A stretch of DNA of 64,000 bases from Sindora glabra (GCA_020226215.1 CM035233.1:14341701-14405700), one strand, 5' to 3'. Shown: positions 25,561 through 38,880, counted from the first letter of the stretch. Translations and numbers: made by a program. Notes: generated by a model not told the origin, from the letters alone.

Positions 25561-28251
25561 CTCATGTAAATGTCATGACCCAATCCTGATCATGATTGTT
25601 ATGGATCACGATATTAATTTCCACAAGCCTTAACATTGATTCTTATAATTTATCTAAAGGAAGTCTCTATAATTCTAGGGGATTTGAAATTGACTTTAAA
25701 TTTTTTACCAAAACAAAAAAGATTTTTCCTTATTTTTGGACACTTTCTGAGGGCTAGATACCTTATAATACAAAACCTATATAATTCCAAATATAACAAC
25801 ATCAATTATACACATAGTACAATATAATTGCAAGACATATACATAAATACAGATTCAACACATCAATTGATGGATCAACAATATCTCTATTTCAAATGCT
25901 GATTCTAATTCAAAGTGGATCCCAACTTGAATCTCTATAGATGCAGTGAAGTTTAAATATATTTATTTCAACTTGAAGATATTAAAAATAAAATAGAGTG
26001 AGTTGTAAAAACTTAGTAAGCATATATCCATCACTTTCTTACAGGTGAACAACTTTATAAACATATAACATTCATAGACTGGTCAGGTATCAAATTAGAA
26101 AATAATAGCAAACCCATTTCTTGGACTTCTTGAGTTTTATGAAACCAAGCCTTATAATGAAAATTCACCTGCACATGACTTAAACTTTATATCTCATATC
26201 ACAATTCATAGAGATCCTAACTATCCGTTAATACACAACATAATTATCATATCACATACTACCCATTCTAGGTAGATATTATAACCATAAATAGCCATTA
26301 AGGCTTAAACATAACTTAAACATAAATAAATCATCTCAATCACACCATAGTAATATTTAATCATAGATAATTTTTAATATCAGATCATGTCACATATCCA
26401 GTTATAGTAAACATACATGTAGCCACTTTTTTATTTTTAGGTCAATTTTATACTTTTCTTAATTGATCACCAGGAATTTCCTATCTAATTTTTAAGTTAA
26501 TCTTATATCCTTCACAACTATTTCCTAGGAATTTCCCTTCTAGCTTTCAGGGCATTGCTTTATTATAACTCACAATTTTTAATGTCATTACTTTGACACA
26601 GTTCGTAATTTCCAATGCCATCTATGGCAAAATTTGTGGAAAATATACACATGAGAACTTAACCCTCATATCATAATTGTTTATAAAACTTAAATGCAAA
26701 GTAACTAATTCATCATTGGATAATACTAAACACATAGCAGTATATACACGAGTCTACAACAATGCCATCATGTTCTCCTATATGGCCATAACATACAAAT
26801 ATTATTGAACTTAATCACAATCCATCAAGAATTAGAAACATCACTATTATGCTTCCATTACTCACTTTGATTAATTAACATTCCCTCAAACAACTAATTA
26901 TACCATAGAACTAAGTTTTTACATGACTATATATATATATATATATATGCACATGAATATAAAATCTATACTATCAATAAGAAAATACTATTTGCAACAA
27001 TTAAGTCATCTTTTATTAAGATAAAAATTTATAGTGAGATATATACTCACCTGCTCGAATCCACCTATTTCGTTTACTTTGAAGCACCTAAGTTCCATTT
27101 TCTCTCATCTTCCTATTTGTAATTTACAAGAATAATTTGTAAATAAATAACATTCCTCATTTTCTTTCTCGTCATTTCAATTCCAATTTAATATCATGAT
27201 ATACTAACAATCGATCCTTTACTTTCGAATTTATCATCGAAACATCAAAAATTTACTTTTCAATCCAAAAATATGAGTTAAAATATTCAATTTTGATAAT
27301 GTAAGTAAACTTTAAATGTACTAGTCTATTACTTTAGAATATAAAATACTTATTTTATTTATAATACACCAAGTATCCAATATAAGGTAATATAGTGAGA
27401 GTATTTCTAAATCAAGCTCAAATTCTTAAAATATTTGGAAGTGACACTTCAAGATTATTCCAATTATATTATTTTATCATCTCATATCATAAAATTCTTA
27501 TTTTACTAATTTCATGACAAGTAATGAAAACATAATAATAAAATGGGATTTCTCTGAAATAACTTTTAATTAACTTAAATATTAAAACTTAATACCCTAA
27601 AATGATTTTTTTCATGTTTATTAAATATTTTATGGCATAAAAATTGTAATTTTTCCAAGCTATCATCATAGACTTAAAATTCTCATAAATATCCTTCTAA
27701 ATCATACACAATTCTTTCAAAATAATAAAATATAATGCTCCATTTATATTTTTAGTCATATTAATTTAATATTTTCCATCATAAAGATTATATTTTTGTT
27801 TCATATAGTTTATTATATATATTATACATAAATAAACTGATCTTTAGATCAACTTCTAAATACTTCAGATTAAAGAAACTAATATTAAAAAGTTTCATTA
27901 CCTCTAAAGGGCCGTCGACAATTCATTGACACCAAAATCATGGCAGGGCATCAAAATTGAAGAAAAGCAGCATCTTCCTTGCTTTTCAAGCTTATTGCAA
28001 CTAAAAGGAAGCATGCTAAAGCTTGGACAGTCGGTGGTGGCTGAAGATTATAAGGTAGATAGCTTCGTGTAGCTACTTTACATGTCGCTGCTTGTGGCTT
28101 CTCCTACTCATTGATGTGCATCATGGTTGCTAGGTAGTAGCTTGCAAATGGCATAACAACAATGATGAGTCATTGTTTGGCAAAGGGAACAAGCTCTCAT
28201 GGTAGCAATGCTTGGTCGACGAGAGAAAGCACAGATAGGAGAAGGAAGAAG
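25560..28251. other. non-coding stretch, repeat-like, between gypsy remnant and CACTA element
   Basis: No gene is supported. It begins with TGTCATGACCCAATCCTGAT (about 25571), a TG(T)C..GACCCAAT form that resembles the heads of some plant gypsy LTRs. It ends with a less AT-rich segment (27910-28251) that carries on beyond the CACTA element at 37517, because the CACTA interrupted it. A short (AT) run lies at 26929-26948. Confidence 0.4.
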
Positions 28252-28254
28252 GCT
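28252..28254. repeat. target-site duplication GCT (left of CACTA element)
   Basis: GCT directly before the terminal CACTAC. The matching GCT is at 37517-37519. A 3-bp target duplication is the signature of CACTA transposons. Confidence 0.9.
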
Positions 28255-28264
28255 CACTACAAGA

Positions 28265-28800
28265 GAAAAGAGTAACAACAGCGACATTTTTAGTGACTAT
28301 AAAAATTTAGTCATCACTAAAAGTATCACTAATGACAACACAATCGTCAATGATGCCTAAAATGACTTTTGGTGGGATTAAAAAAAATGGCAGGAAAATA
28401 AAATTTTTAGCAACGACAAATGTCATCATTGAAGAGCTGAAAAAAATTGGATAGGAAGATAAACTCTTTCATAATGACATTTGTCATTGCTAAAAGCTAG
28501 GGAAAATTCGCTGGTAAATTAAGTGGAGTTTCAACGACAACATGAGTCATTGCTGAAAGATAAGACCTTTTACTGATGACAGGTGTCATCACTAAAGGTT
28601 TGTATAGGAAATTGGACCAGACCTTCAGTGATGACATTTGTCATCAGTAAAAGGTCTTCCTTTCAATGACGACAAATATCGTTACTAAAGGTCTAGTCCA
28701 ATTTCCCAAACAGACCTTCAGTGATGATAAAGCCGTCGTTGAAGGGTCCGATGTTTTACCGATAACTCTTCAACAATGATCAAAAAAATTTTCATCATTA
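28265..28800 (+). repeat. CACTA left subterminal repeats with GACANNTGTC palindromes
   Basis: Palindromic or near-palindromic cores occur at 28415-28424 (GACAAATGTC), 28476-28485 (GACATTTGTC), 28578-28587 (GACAGGTGTC) and 28633-28642 (GACATTTGTC). They are mixed with 'TTTAGTGATGACA' and 'ACTAAAGGTC' words on both strands. In En/Spm elements, subterminal repeats bind the TnpA protein. The same role here is inferred. Confidence 0.8.
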
Positions 28801-28859
28801 AAGAGTTTGTCTATATATGTTCCACCGACACCTTTCAACTCTCATTTGTGTGGTTACAA

Positions 28860-31040
28860 GCAGTGGACCTGAGGTAAGTTTGTCTTATAAATTTCTTTAT
28901 AATTTAGTCTATTTATAATTTATATATATTTTTATATGTATTAATTTCTTATATTTATAATTTTAATTTGTTAGTTATTATTATTATCCATCATTGTTTA
29001 TGGGGAGTATTTAGAATATATTTGATCAGTAGATTTTTGCTATTAAGATATATGAATTAAATTTTATAATATTTTTATTGTAATATGTAATCTGTGAGAT
29101 GAATAGTTTACAATGAATTAATGAAGTTGATAATATATTTACTCTGATGTGAAAGTCTACCTTGTTTAGTTTTATATATTGTAAATATTAAATTTGTTTA
29201 AATAAATTTGTCTTAGCATAAAATCTATAAATATAAATTTTGTTGTTATTATGTACTCCTTAAATTATAACTTTGTATTATACAATATATGTATGGATTA
29301 TTTAGTTAGATTAATGTAAGATAGAGTTGTTATAATATTTTATCCACAAAATCTAAAATTTATGATGTAATTTAAGATATTTCAAAATTATTAGTTTTGT
29401 TGAAATAATATAATGTAGGAAATTAGAATAATTATGTAAACATAGTTTAGAAAATACATAATTCTAATAATATAATATGTTTTTAAATTAAAATTGAAAT
29501 CAAAATCTAATAATTCAAATTATATTATTTACACCACACAATAAGAAAAAGTTACTTAAACTTAAGCCCACATGAAAATCATCCCTTTTTTAGATAAAGT
29601 AAATTTATTATTTATTCTTAAAAATAATAAAATTTATAGTTGACATATTTTCAAAATCTATTTGTTAAAATTATTTTTTAAAGCTAGATCCTAAACATAA
29701 TCAAAATAAATAATATTTAATTACTTTTTGAATTATATTTTGTTATTTTTCAATGTCAATTTTATAATTAAGTGAATTATTTTTTATTTATAATTTCAAT
29801 CACCCTTTGATCTAATTTTTTTTCTTTGATTAAAAATTATTTTTTCAAAATATGGAAATAATTTCTAAAAATAATGAAACAATTTTTAATTATTTTAGGA
29901 AATATATGTTATATACATAATTCTAGTAGCTAAAATTACAATAACATTATATTAATGAATAACTTATGAAATTAACATTAAATGTATGGTAAAATATTTT
30001 TTAAGCTCAATCTACTAATGGTACAATCTTTTAGATATTAATTTGGTATTATTTACTCTAAAGCTTTTTAAAATTTACCAAATTTTTTTGAAAAAATAGA
30101 ATTATAAAATATTGAAATGATGAAAAATTATTTTATTTATTTAGTATTAAATATAAAAAATATTTAAAAATAATGGTTACTTTTTTATGAGTAGAAACTT
30201 ACTTTCTTTCATTATTATAATGATAAATATTATTATTTAACTATAATAATATATGACATATTATGCTTCTATAAAAATATATATAATATTTTTTTATAAA
30301 AAGACTTTCTAAAAAAATAATCAAAATGACCATATAATGATAGAAATTTAAAAATTTTGAATGTCTGAAAATTTATAAGTACTTATAAAATGCACGTCTC
30401 GCTAAAAAAGTTCAATTATGCATCTTATGAATATAGTAGAGTAGGTTACACATTTGAATTCCTAATTGCAAATTATGAAACATAACAATTGTTGTAGATA
30501 TTTAAAAATTTTAACAATCCAAGTAATAAGATACTTAAATAACAATACTCATAAAATATTGTATCTTTATTTTTAATTATTATAAATATATTTTTATAAT
30601 AATTTTAAATAGAACTGTATTTGCATTTGTATTGTAAACCTAGGCCCATTCAAGGGTTGGTTGATCTCTATAGATTAACCAACCTTTAAATTATCTTGAA
30701 AAATTGGATAGTTTGAGATATATTATGTAGTTATTATTAAAAATTTATTTAGCTCTTGTTTGATATTGTAGAAATATCTTAGCATCCTAACTGTTCTTTG
30801 AGTATAAACTATACGAATATATATTTTACATACTTGGAAAACTATAGAAAGATGCTAGTCAAAATTTTTGCACGAAAGAAATGATAAGCTTGATAAATTG
30901 GAAAAATCATAACTACAAAAATATCTCGAATGGGATAGGACCCTACCCTTCAAAGTTGGAGTGATACGATATAATTAGGGTACATTTCAAATATTAATCA
31001 TAACACTTAATTCCACCTAAAAATATTTTCTTCCTATTTG
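28860..31040. other. AT-rich non-coding 5' part of the CACTA element
   Basis: No open frame of note lies between the subterminal repeats and the transposase start at 31049. It may hold the promoter and leader of the transposase gene. Confidence 0.6.
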
Positions 31041-31048
31041 GTAATACA

Positions 31049-34000
31049 ATGTCTATAGATAAAAGTTGGATACATCTATCAAATTGCTTGTCAGATGAGT
31101 ATTGGAATGGTGCGATGGCGTTTGTTTAAAAAGCTAAAAATTTTATTGATAAAAGGGGTTTAGTGAGATGCCCATGCAAAAAATGTGTTAATTTACTATT
31201 CCAAATACTAGTAATATTAGAGGCACATATTATAGATAATGAATTTCATCCATTATACATAAACTGGATACACCATAGTGAAACGAATGTTTCGACCTCT
31301 AAAAGGATGAAAAGGGCATCTCTCAACAATAGAAATGAGATGGCGGATATTATACACGATTTCATCGAACCTCATGTACCTGAAGGAATAGTTCACAATG
31401 AAGTGGAAAGGAATAAGGATGCATCTGACGGAGACATTGGATCAAATTATAGTAGTTGTGATAATCTATTCGAGTAAAGAGAAATAAAATTGTATCCAAG
31501 ATGCACATCATTTTTAGCCTTGAACTTCTTGGTGAAACTCATACACTTGAAGGTTCTACATAAGTAGACAAATAAGTCATTTGATACTCTTTTGAAGTTA
31601 CTGAAAGAGGTAGTTCCAAATGATAATAAATTGCTTGAATCATACTACGATGCAAGGAAGTGGCTCAACAAGTTGGGGTTAGGGTATGAATCAATCCATG
31701 TGTACAAACATGATTGTGTACTTTTCTAGAAAGAACATGCTTCAGAGGATAATTATCCAATTTATGGGGGAGCCGATAGGTAAATAAAAATATGAAATGA
31801 AAGAAGGTGCCTAAAAAAATGGTTCGATATTTTCCATTAACTTCTCATCTAAAGCGATTGTATAGGTCGAGGCATATTACAAAGAATATGATATGACATC
31901 ATATTGGAAAGTCAATGGAAGAGGGGGTAATGCAATATCCCATTGATGGAAAAGCCTAGTAGAAATTCGATAAGATGTATCCTAATTTTTTGCTAACCCA
32001 CGAAACGTTAGGTTAGGTTTAAGTGCAGATAGATTTAATCCTTTTAGTGATAGAAACTTGTCCTACAGCATGTGACCGGTAGTGATGACTATTTATAACT
32101 TGCCACCATGGATATATATGTATCAAACTTTTTTTAAGTTGACCCTATTAATCCTAGGGCTATAGTCGCTAGGCAAGGATAACGATATCTTTTTATAACC
32201 GGTCGTCAAAAAGTTGAGGCATCTTTAGGAAAGAGGAGTTGAAATTCAAGATATAAACACAAATACGATGTTCAACATGTAGACAGCTTTGCTATGAGTT
32301 GTAAATGATTTTTTTGCTCAAAGCTGTCTCTCTAGGTAAAGTGGATAAAGATAAAAAGCATGTCCTACATGCAATCTGGATACTCCATCAATTCAAGTTA
32401 GGAGAAAAATAGCTTACGTTAGTCATCGTAGTTGGCTTCCAAGAAGTCACACATGAAGAAATAGGAAAGAATTCAATAGAAGGTTAGAGAGGAGAACCTC
32501 TCCTCAACCTTTTACTAATAACATTATCATGGATCAATTGGGTAAGGTGGCATAGAGACTTCTTAGAAAACATACTCAATTTGATGGTGTAAAGCAAAAG
32601 AAGGGTGCCGATGAACTTAATTGAAGCAAGAAAAGTATATTTTTTGACCTTTCGTATTAGCTAATAATGAACTTGAGACATAATATTGATGTGATGCACG
32701 TTGAGAAGAATGTATGTGATAGTATTCTGGGTATATTGAACATAAAATAAAAGATACAAATAATGCAAGATGAGATCTGATAGATATGAAAATAAGGCCA
32801 AACTTACATGTATATGAAGAAAGGGATCAACTTTTCAAACCATATGTTGCATATACGCTTAACCAGGAAAAACGAAAATAATTTTACCAGTATATAAAGA
32901 ATGTGAAATTTTCTAATGGGTTTGATGGGAGTCTCAGAAAGAATGTCACTAATGTGATATGAAGTTAAAGGGGGTTGAAATCACATAATTGTCAGTTATT
33001 ATGCAAAGATTGTTAGGACCAAGAATTTGAGCATTTTTATCAAAGGAATTATCATATCCAATTGTTGAGTTGTGTAACTTCTTTAATCAAATATATGCTA
33101 GAACTTTTAATAAGAGAGATATTCTATAAGCTAAGCAAGATATTATCATTATTTTATGCAAGCTTGAAAGGATATACCCTCCAACATTCTTCGACATAAT
33201 GGTTCACTTGATGATGCATTTGCCATATGAAGCATTGCAAGGCGGACCTATTTATTTTCGATGGATGTACCCATACAAGAGGTATATAAAAAAATTAAAG
33301 GATTATGTTCGAAATTATGCTCAATCAGAGGGTTCAATTACAGAATTGTATATTGTTGATGAGGCATTAACAGTTTTTACTATGTACTTGGAAGGAGTAG
33401 AAACTAGATTTAATCAACCTGATCAAAATCAAGATGTAGCACCCAGTCAAACAAGAAGGGTATCATCGGTGTTCTGATCCTAGTATCGACCAATAAGGAA
33501 GAAGATTGTTTCTCACTTCAATAGGAAGGATCAAGATATTCCATTATGGTATATCTTGAATAATTGTACTGAGATAAAAAAGTATCTCTAATAAGTTTCT
33601 ATAATCATTTATACTTTTCTCCTAACTAATTATAATGGACTAAAATATATATATTCTATAGTGAGCATCGATGAGAACTCGAATAAAGTTATGCTGAAAA
33701 TATTGACAACTTACAGAAAACCAAATTCCCTGTGTGATTTTACTCCAAGGTAAATGTTTGTTCTTCCCAAATGCATTATACCAATCATATAAATATTGTT
33801 CATTACTTGTATTGATCTTCCAATTTAATTCTTGGAAAAAATGTTATTTTAGTAGATGTACCATTTACATAGGAACAGTTCTCCAGAAGCCATCAAACAG
33901 CTACTATCATTAGCCTCCAATCTCAATTTTACTATTATAATATACTTTGCATGTATTATGAATGAAGTGCATTTTATAGTTGAAACTCGACATACGAAGC

Positions 34001-34640
34001 ATAAAATACAAAACAGTGGCATTTCTATTTCGAGTACTGATGGTAACATGTTTTATGGTGTACTGAAAGACACCATAGAGTTGACTTATTTAAATAAGTG
34101 CAATGTGACTTTATTTAAATGCAAATAGTATGACACTGATCCTACAAAGAAGAAATTTTACATTAACAAGAATATCACAAGCATCTCCATTGATAAGCAA
34201 TGGTACAAAAATGACCCTTACATACTTGCTACCTAAGAAAAACAAGTCTTTTACACTAAGGATCTTCTTAATAGGCCAAATTAGAGGGTCATCCATAATA
34301 TGATGCATCGTGACATCTGGATCTACCCAGTAATGGAGACAATACACAGAACTTGCTATTTGTGCAAGAAAGTAACTCTTCCAATTTCAACCTCATAGTT
34401 GATTTTAGAGATTTCCATTTAGTATATCTAAGTAATCAAAGAAATGGTCCTTTAATCATTCCACCTTCCAGGAATATTAGATTTGGCACTTATGAATAAG
34501 ATGCCTTCATCATCGATGAAGGCAGTTTCGAAGATGAAACGATTGAGGATTATATAAAGGAAGGGCCTTTACAATCTAATAATGATAGAGAAACTGATGA
34601 GGATGAGTCTATTAGGTTCAATGGCACTAATCCAGACTAG
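31049..34640 (+). pseudogene. CACTA TNP2-type transposase (broken)
   Basis: It starts MSIDKSWIHLSNCLSDEYWN at 31049, then GLVRCPCKKCVN, the N-terminal transposase-associated domain. The first in-frame stop is codon 27 (TAA at 31127-31129), after which the same frame reopens to 31477. The main catalytic domain (Transposase_21 type) follows in pieces: FLVKLIHLKVL, SFDTLLKLLKE, LGLGYESIHVYKHDCVLF, VRYFPLTSHLKRLYRSRH (about 31500-31880), then RHNIDVMHVEKNVCDSILGI (about 32669-32740). Next is the conserved block MVHLMMHLPYEALQGG, WMYPYKRYIKKLK and EGSITELYIVDEAL (33199-33477), as in DUF4218. Then comes NMFYGVLKDTIELTYL..VTLFKC (34045-34127), as in DUF4216, and DDEGSFEDE-like acidic sequence near 34520. 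Many stops and a few shifts make it non-functional. It would bind element ends and cut and paste the element. Confidence 0.9.
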
Positions 34641-34799
34641 GGAAACAATAATTTTTTTTGCATTACAACTTATAATTGTGTAAGCATAATTGTCTAAACA
34701 ATATATATGATTGTAATAAGTTGTATCTTTTAATCATTCAATTTGACTATGGATTGTCTCTTAACTACTTGTATAATATGTATTATCCTAGTTATAGCG

Positions 34800-36800
34800 A
34801 ATATCGAGGCACGACACCACAAGGGTGAAGTTGGAGGGGACCCTTCATAGTGACCCACCCAGATTCCATCACAGTGCGAGGGATTAGGTATCTTTTCTTA
34901 TTATGCATACTTGAAATTAAGTAAATATGAATTTATGGTATTGATATTTTTCGTTATCTATTGAAGTAGTAGCTGCAAGAAAGAAGGGTCCGAATAGGTC
35001 CCTCAGGTTGCATGAGAAGATAGGGAGGGGTGGGGGGAGACTAGTGCCTATATAGTTCGATACGACTAGTACATGGCATACGATCGATGAGAATGCTAAC
35101 CATCTCCCCTGTGATATTAGTAGCATGATTCGAGCCCACGTGCCGCCTTATTATAAGTCATGACAGGCTGTATCTCAGTAAATCAAAGATAGAGTTATGC
35201 AGGAGGTTTACGTAAGTATCTATCTCCTCCATTTGTTGACTTAGCTATGTTTAAGATTGAAATTTCTGAATATAATACTCATAAATTTGTTAAATATCTT
35301 CTAATGCAGTCCCACTTCGAGTTCCAAGGCATCTCTGAGGGTGATCAAGATAATACTTTTCGGTTTAATACGGACTGTTGCAGACTTGTACAGAGATTAG
35401 AAGTACAGGTTGAACAAGAACTTTTTAGAGTATGGGGGTGATTGAGAGCAAGACTATGATTTGGACCATGCTAAACGTTGCGTGCCACGATTTGTCTTAC
35501 TGTAGATATAACAGAGGTGCATGAATTTTTTTTACAGCGACAAGTACAGGGTAAGTATGACATTTTGTAAAATTAGATCATTATTTCACATATATAAATT
35601 GTAAACATAATTATTTTATATTATTTTTTTAATTTGCAGGAATTATTTGGCTGGAATGCAAATAACAGAGCGTAAAAGGTGATAAATGATCGACATGGAT
35701 CGAAATCTATTGTTGTACATCGTTTTGACAAGGTAATTCAACTTTTTGCTCATTATTTAGATGTACATTTTGTTAGTCAGCTTCTTGTTCATTATTTAAT
35801 TATTTTCATGCTTTATTTTCTTTTATAAGAAATGAATAAAGAAATAAAGACACTGGTGAGCTGCAGTCGATTCTTGAAAATTTTAGGAACTGACACATGT
35901 ATAGGTCAGGGGAATGGGTGCATCTAATCCCTTAGGAGCAATATATAAGTTCGTTGAATTTTCTCTTATAAAAAATGAGCACTGTTCATTATTTAATTAT
36001 TTTCATGCTTTATTTTCTCTTATAAAAAATGAATAAAGAAATAAAGACATTGGTGAGCTGCAATTGATTCCTGAAAATTTTAGGAATCGATACACGTATA
36101 GGTTAGGGGGATGGGTACATCCGATCCCTCAAGAGCAATATATAAGTTAGTTGAATTTTATATTTTAAATAGAATTTTACGAATATATCTTATAATATTT
36201 ATTATTGAATTTTATTTTAACAATTTAAGGTAAGGATGACTGAGCTAGCAACTCAGCACACACAGTCTAGTGTATCATCCACTAGCTTACCTAGGACTCC
36301 TATACAGATAAATGAGGCTATCATCATTGATGAGGTACTTGGCACTTGTCGAGGGTACAACAAGGCTGTTGGTGTGTGTTGGTTGGTCAGTCCTATCATT
36401 CGGTGGGCACTTTTAGTATTGGGGGGAGCCCACATTACGTGTCTCAAGTCAGTGAATTGCAAGAGCAGTTACAACAGAACCGAAAGTAGTTAGAGCAAAG
36501 CCGAGATGAGTTTCAGTAGAGTCAGCAGTTGATTCAGAAGTAGCAATAGCAACAGCTTACTTAATAGCAATTTAGGACTTATCTTATTGAGATCACCTCC
36601 ATTCTTAGATAATAGGGTTTCGTCCTATCGCTGCCTTTATTTGCTACTACACCATCTAGGTTAAGTAGATTTGTCACTGCACCTACCGCCCAGCCACCTA
36701 GTCTTTCTCAATTATCACTATTGTTTTATCATCCCTATCGCCAGGATGATGATGATGATAGTGCTAGCACAGATGAGGATGCATCGACATATTTGCACCT
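34800..36800 (+). pseudogene. second CACTA gene, plant transposase (Transposase_24/TnpA-like), broken
   Basis: It lies downstream of TNP2 in the same direction. Recognisable pieces are NRSLRLHEKIGRGGGRLVPI (about 34990-35055) and a TWHTIDENANHLP..HVPPYYKS stretch (35079-35160). A 'HGSKSIVVHRFDK'-like segment follows near 35695-35735, as in the plant Ptta/En-Spm transposase family. A repeated exon-like segment (35786-36179), IIIDEVLGTCRGY (36323-36361) and a Gln-rich coiled-coil-like tail (36445-36560) come next. Intron-like AT-rich spacers with GT/AG-compatible ends separate the pieces. Premature stops are frequent. By analogy with En/Spm it would bind the subterminal repeats, but that function is inferred. 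Confidence 0.65.
35786..36179 (+). repeat. 197-bp tandem duplication inside the second CACTA gene
   Basis: The unit from TGTTCATTATTTAATTATTT at 35786 recurs at 35983. Both units carry AATAAAGAAATAAAGACA and TGGTGAGCTGCA. The duplicated part includes an exon-like segment (…GELQ.ILENFRN..HMYRSGEW) and its upstream intron-like sequence. Confidence 0.9.
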
Positions 36801-36810
36801 CCCCTCCCTA

Positions 36811-36811
<1 letters not shown>

Positions 36812-36874
<63 letters not shown>
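36812..36874. repeat. (AT)n microsatellite inside the CACTA element
   Basis: About 62 bp of uninterrupted TA dinucleotides. It produces artefactual Tyr-Ile repeat frames on both strands (36721-36975), which are not genes. Confidence 0.95.
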
Positions 36875-36877
<3 letters not shown>

Positions 36878-37184
36878 TATATACACATTTACATGGATTG
36901 TGCATATATAATTTATTCATATATATACTGTTTATACAATTATTTATGAGTATTCATTTTTTTATATTAGATTAAATTGTTATACATTATTATTAGTAAT
37001 GTTAATGTATTACAATTGTATAATTTATATTAAATTAAAATTAATTTAAAAAAGATAAATATAATTCAATTGAATTGAAATAAAGAATATTTTAAATTAT
37101 GTTGTTAAATATAATATATTATTTGAATTACACTTAATTATAACTTCAATTTCAATTTAAATTTTTTTAAAAAATTCAAAAAAC

Positions 37185-37500
37185 CTTTAATGATGACATT
37201 CTCATCGCTAAAAGTCTGACTTTTAGCAATGACTTTGTCGTCACTGAAAAGTATTTTGAATTTTTTTTATTTTTTTAATTGGACCTATGGCAACGATAAA
37301 TGTTGTTGGTGAAAATTAAAATTAAATTTTTTTTGAATTTTGAAAATATTTTCTACGATAACTTTGTCATCATTGAAAGCAACATTTTTTGCTTAACTGT
37401 TTCACCTACAAATCTATGCCAATGACTTTTGCACTGACGACTTTTATATTTAGTGATGACTGAGCTTTCTACACCAACGACAATTGTCGTCACTAAAGGT
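37185..37500 (-). repeat. CACTA right subterminal repeats
   Basis: This is the counterpart of the left region. A perfect palindrome GACAATTGTC lies at 37479-37488, with repeated 'TTTAGTGATGAC', 'ATGACTTTGTCGTCACTG' and 'CGTCACTAAAGGTC' words. Confidence 0.8.
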
Positions 37501-37516
37501 CTTTTTTGCTATAGTG

Positions 37517-37519
37517 GCT
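37517..37519. repeat. target-site duplication GCT (right of CACTA element)
   Basis: GCT follows the terminal TAGTG directly and matches 28252-28254. Confidence 0.9.
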
Positions 37520-38880
37520 AATAGGAACAAGAGGAAGAAAAAGAAAGGAAAAAGAGTAAGCGATGTGTATGTGTGTGGAGAGAAGGGAGCTCAGGTTAAA
37601 AAAGGAAGAAAATAAAAAAGAGAGCACTGAATTTGAATAAAAGAAAAAAAAGAGAGAGAAAAGTTGACATGGAACTAGGGGAAATGATTCCATGCTTCTC
37701 AGCTATTATCATATCTCACTTCAAATCTCATCCTTCTATTGAATTAAGATTCCATCTTAGCCATTCAGTTATTTTAAGAGTTCATTTTTACAAATTGATT
37801 TTATTTAAATTTCTCAACTCAATTATTTTTAATCTTCCCTTAATATATAAATATATTTGTAATAATTTGATAAATTTGAAAATTCTAAAATAAATATTTT
37901 AATCTCCCATTATTTCCAAAAATGATTTATCAAATATAAACAATTTATTTCATAAATCTCCTCACTTCCAATTACTAAAACTATTTTCAATTTGTGAGAA
38001 AATCTTTATAAATAATATTTAGACAAGTCTCAAATTAATAATGACCATTTAAAAATAAATTTATTTGAAACTTCAACAATTCTTAAAAATAATTTATCAA
38101 ATACAATAATTTATTTCACAAATACTTGCAACCATAATCATTAAAATATTTTTAACTTATAGGAAATTCCTTATAAAAATTATTTTAAATTAATATTAAA
38201 TTAATAATGGCCATATATAAAAATAAATAAAGTTCAAATTTTATCATAGGTATCCATTTTAATATTTTAGAACCTTTAATGTAAAAAATAAATTTAAAAT
38301 TAAATATTAATCAAATAAATAAATAATTATTCATATGCATTAAATTTTATAAAACTTTAAATTTTAATTGAAATATTATAGTAAGTTAGTTATAAGCATT
38401 TTAGTTACAACAGACTAGTTTGTGCATTGATCAATTAATCAACAAGCGTGATAATAGGTAAACAAGTTGACCAAAATATAAGTCAATCATTCTTAAGAAT
38501 GAGCCGATCAATTGGCCTAATTTCATGTGAACCAATGAGTTTATTAATTGGATAGCCATAAAAGTGATTTTTTTCTAACTAAACCTATTTGTCCCTATAT
38601 TGAGTTGTTATTAGTACAAATATTGAGTACTTATTAGTTATTAGTATCAAATATTCGTAATTTGCTTTTTGTTTATCAAGATACAAAGCATATGACAACC
38701 AAATTTCAAACACATAGAATTCAAAATGAATTTGCAGATGCAACATAAAAAGGAGCAGCTAGGTGTAGAATTCCTAAAATCCAAAAACATAAATTATCAA
38801 GATATTTAGATTTCATTTTTTAGCAAAACAAATCATTTAGAAACCAAATGCTCAAATAGTTGAGAATCATACTAATAACA
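37520..38880. other. non-coding stretch between CACTA element and copia LTR
   Basis: It begins with a purine-rich AAGAGGAAGAAAAAGAAAGG segment that continues the sequence left of 28252. The remainder is AT-rich without long frames. No gene is supported. Confidence 0.5.

Larger units (their letters stand above)
28255..37516 (+). mobile_element. complete CACTA (En/Spm-type) DNA transposon, 9262 bp
   Basis: The left end reads CACTACAAGAGAAAAG and the right end, on the minus strand, CACTATAGCAAAAAAG. These are imperfect terminal inverted repeats starting CACTA, and the element is flanked by GCT on both sides. Inside are subterminal repeat regions (28265-28800 and 37185-37500), a long AT-rich 5' part, a TNP2-type transposase relic (31049-34640) and a second transposase-like relic (about 34800-36800). 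Structurally it is full-length, but both genes are broken, so it could move only if supplied with transposase from elsewhere (inference). Confidence 0.93.

Noticed and set aside
36721..36975. Open frames on both strands encoding Tyr-Ile repeats
   Set aside because: They are translations of the (AT)n microsatellite inside the CACTA element.
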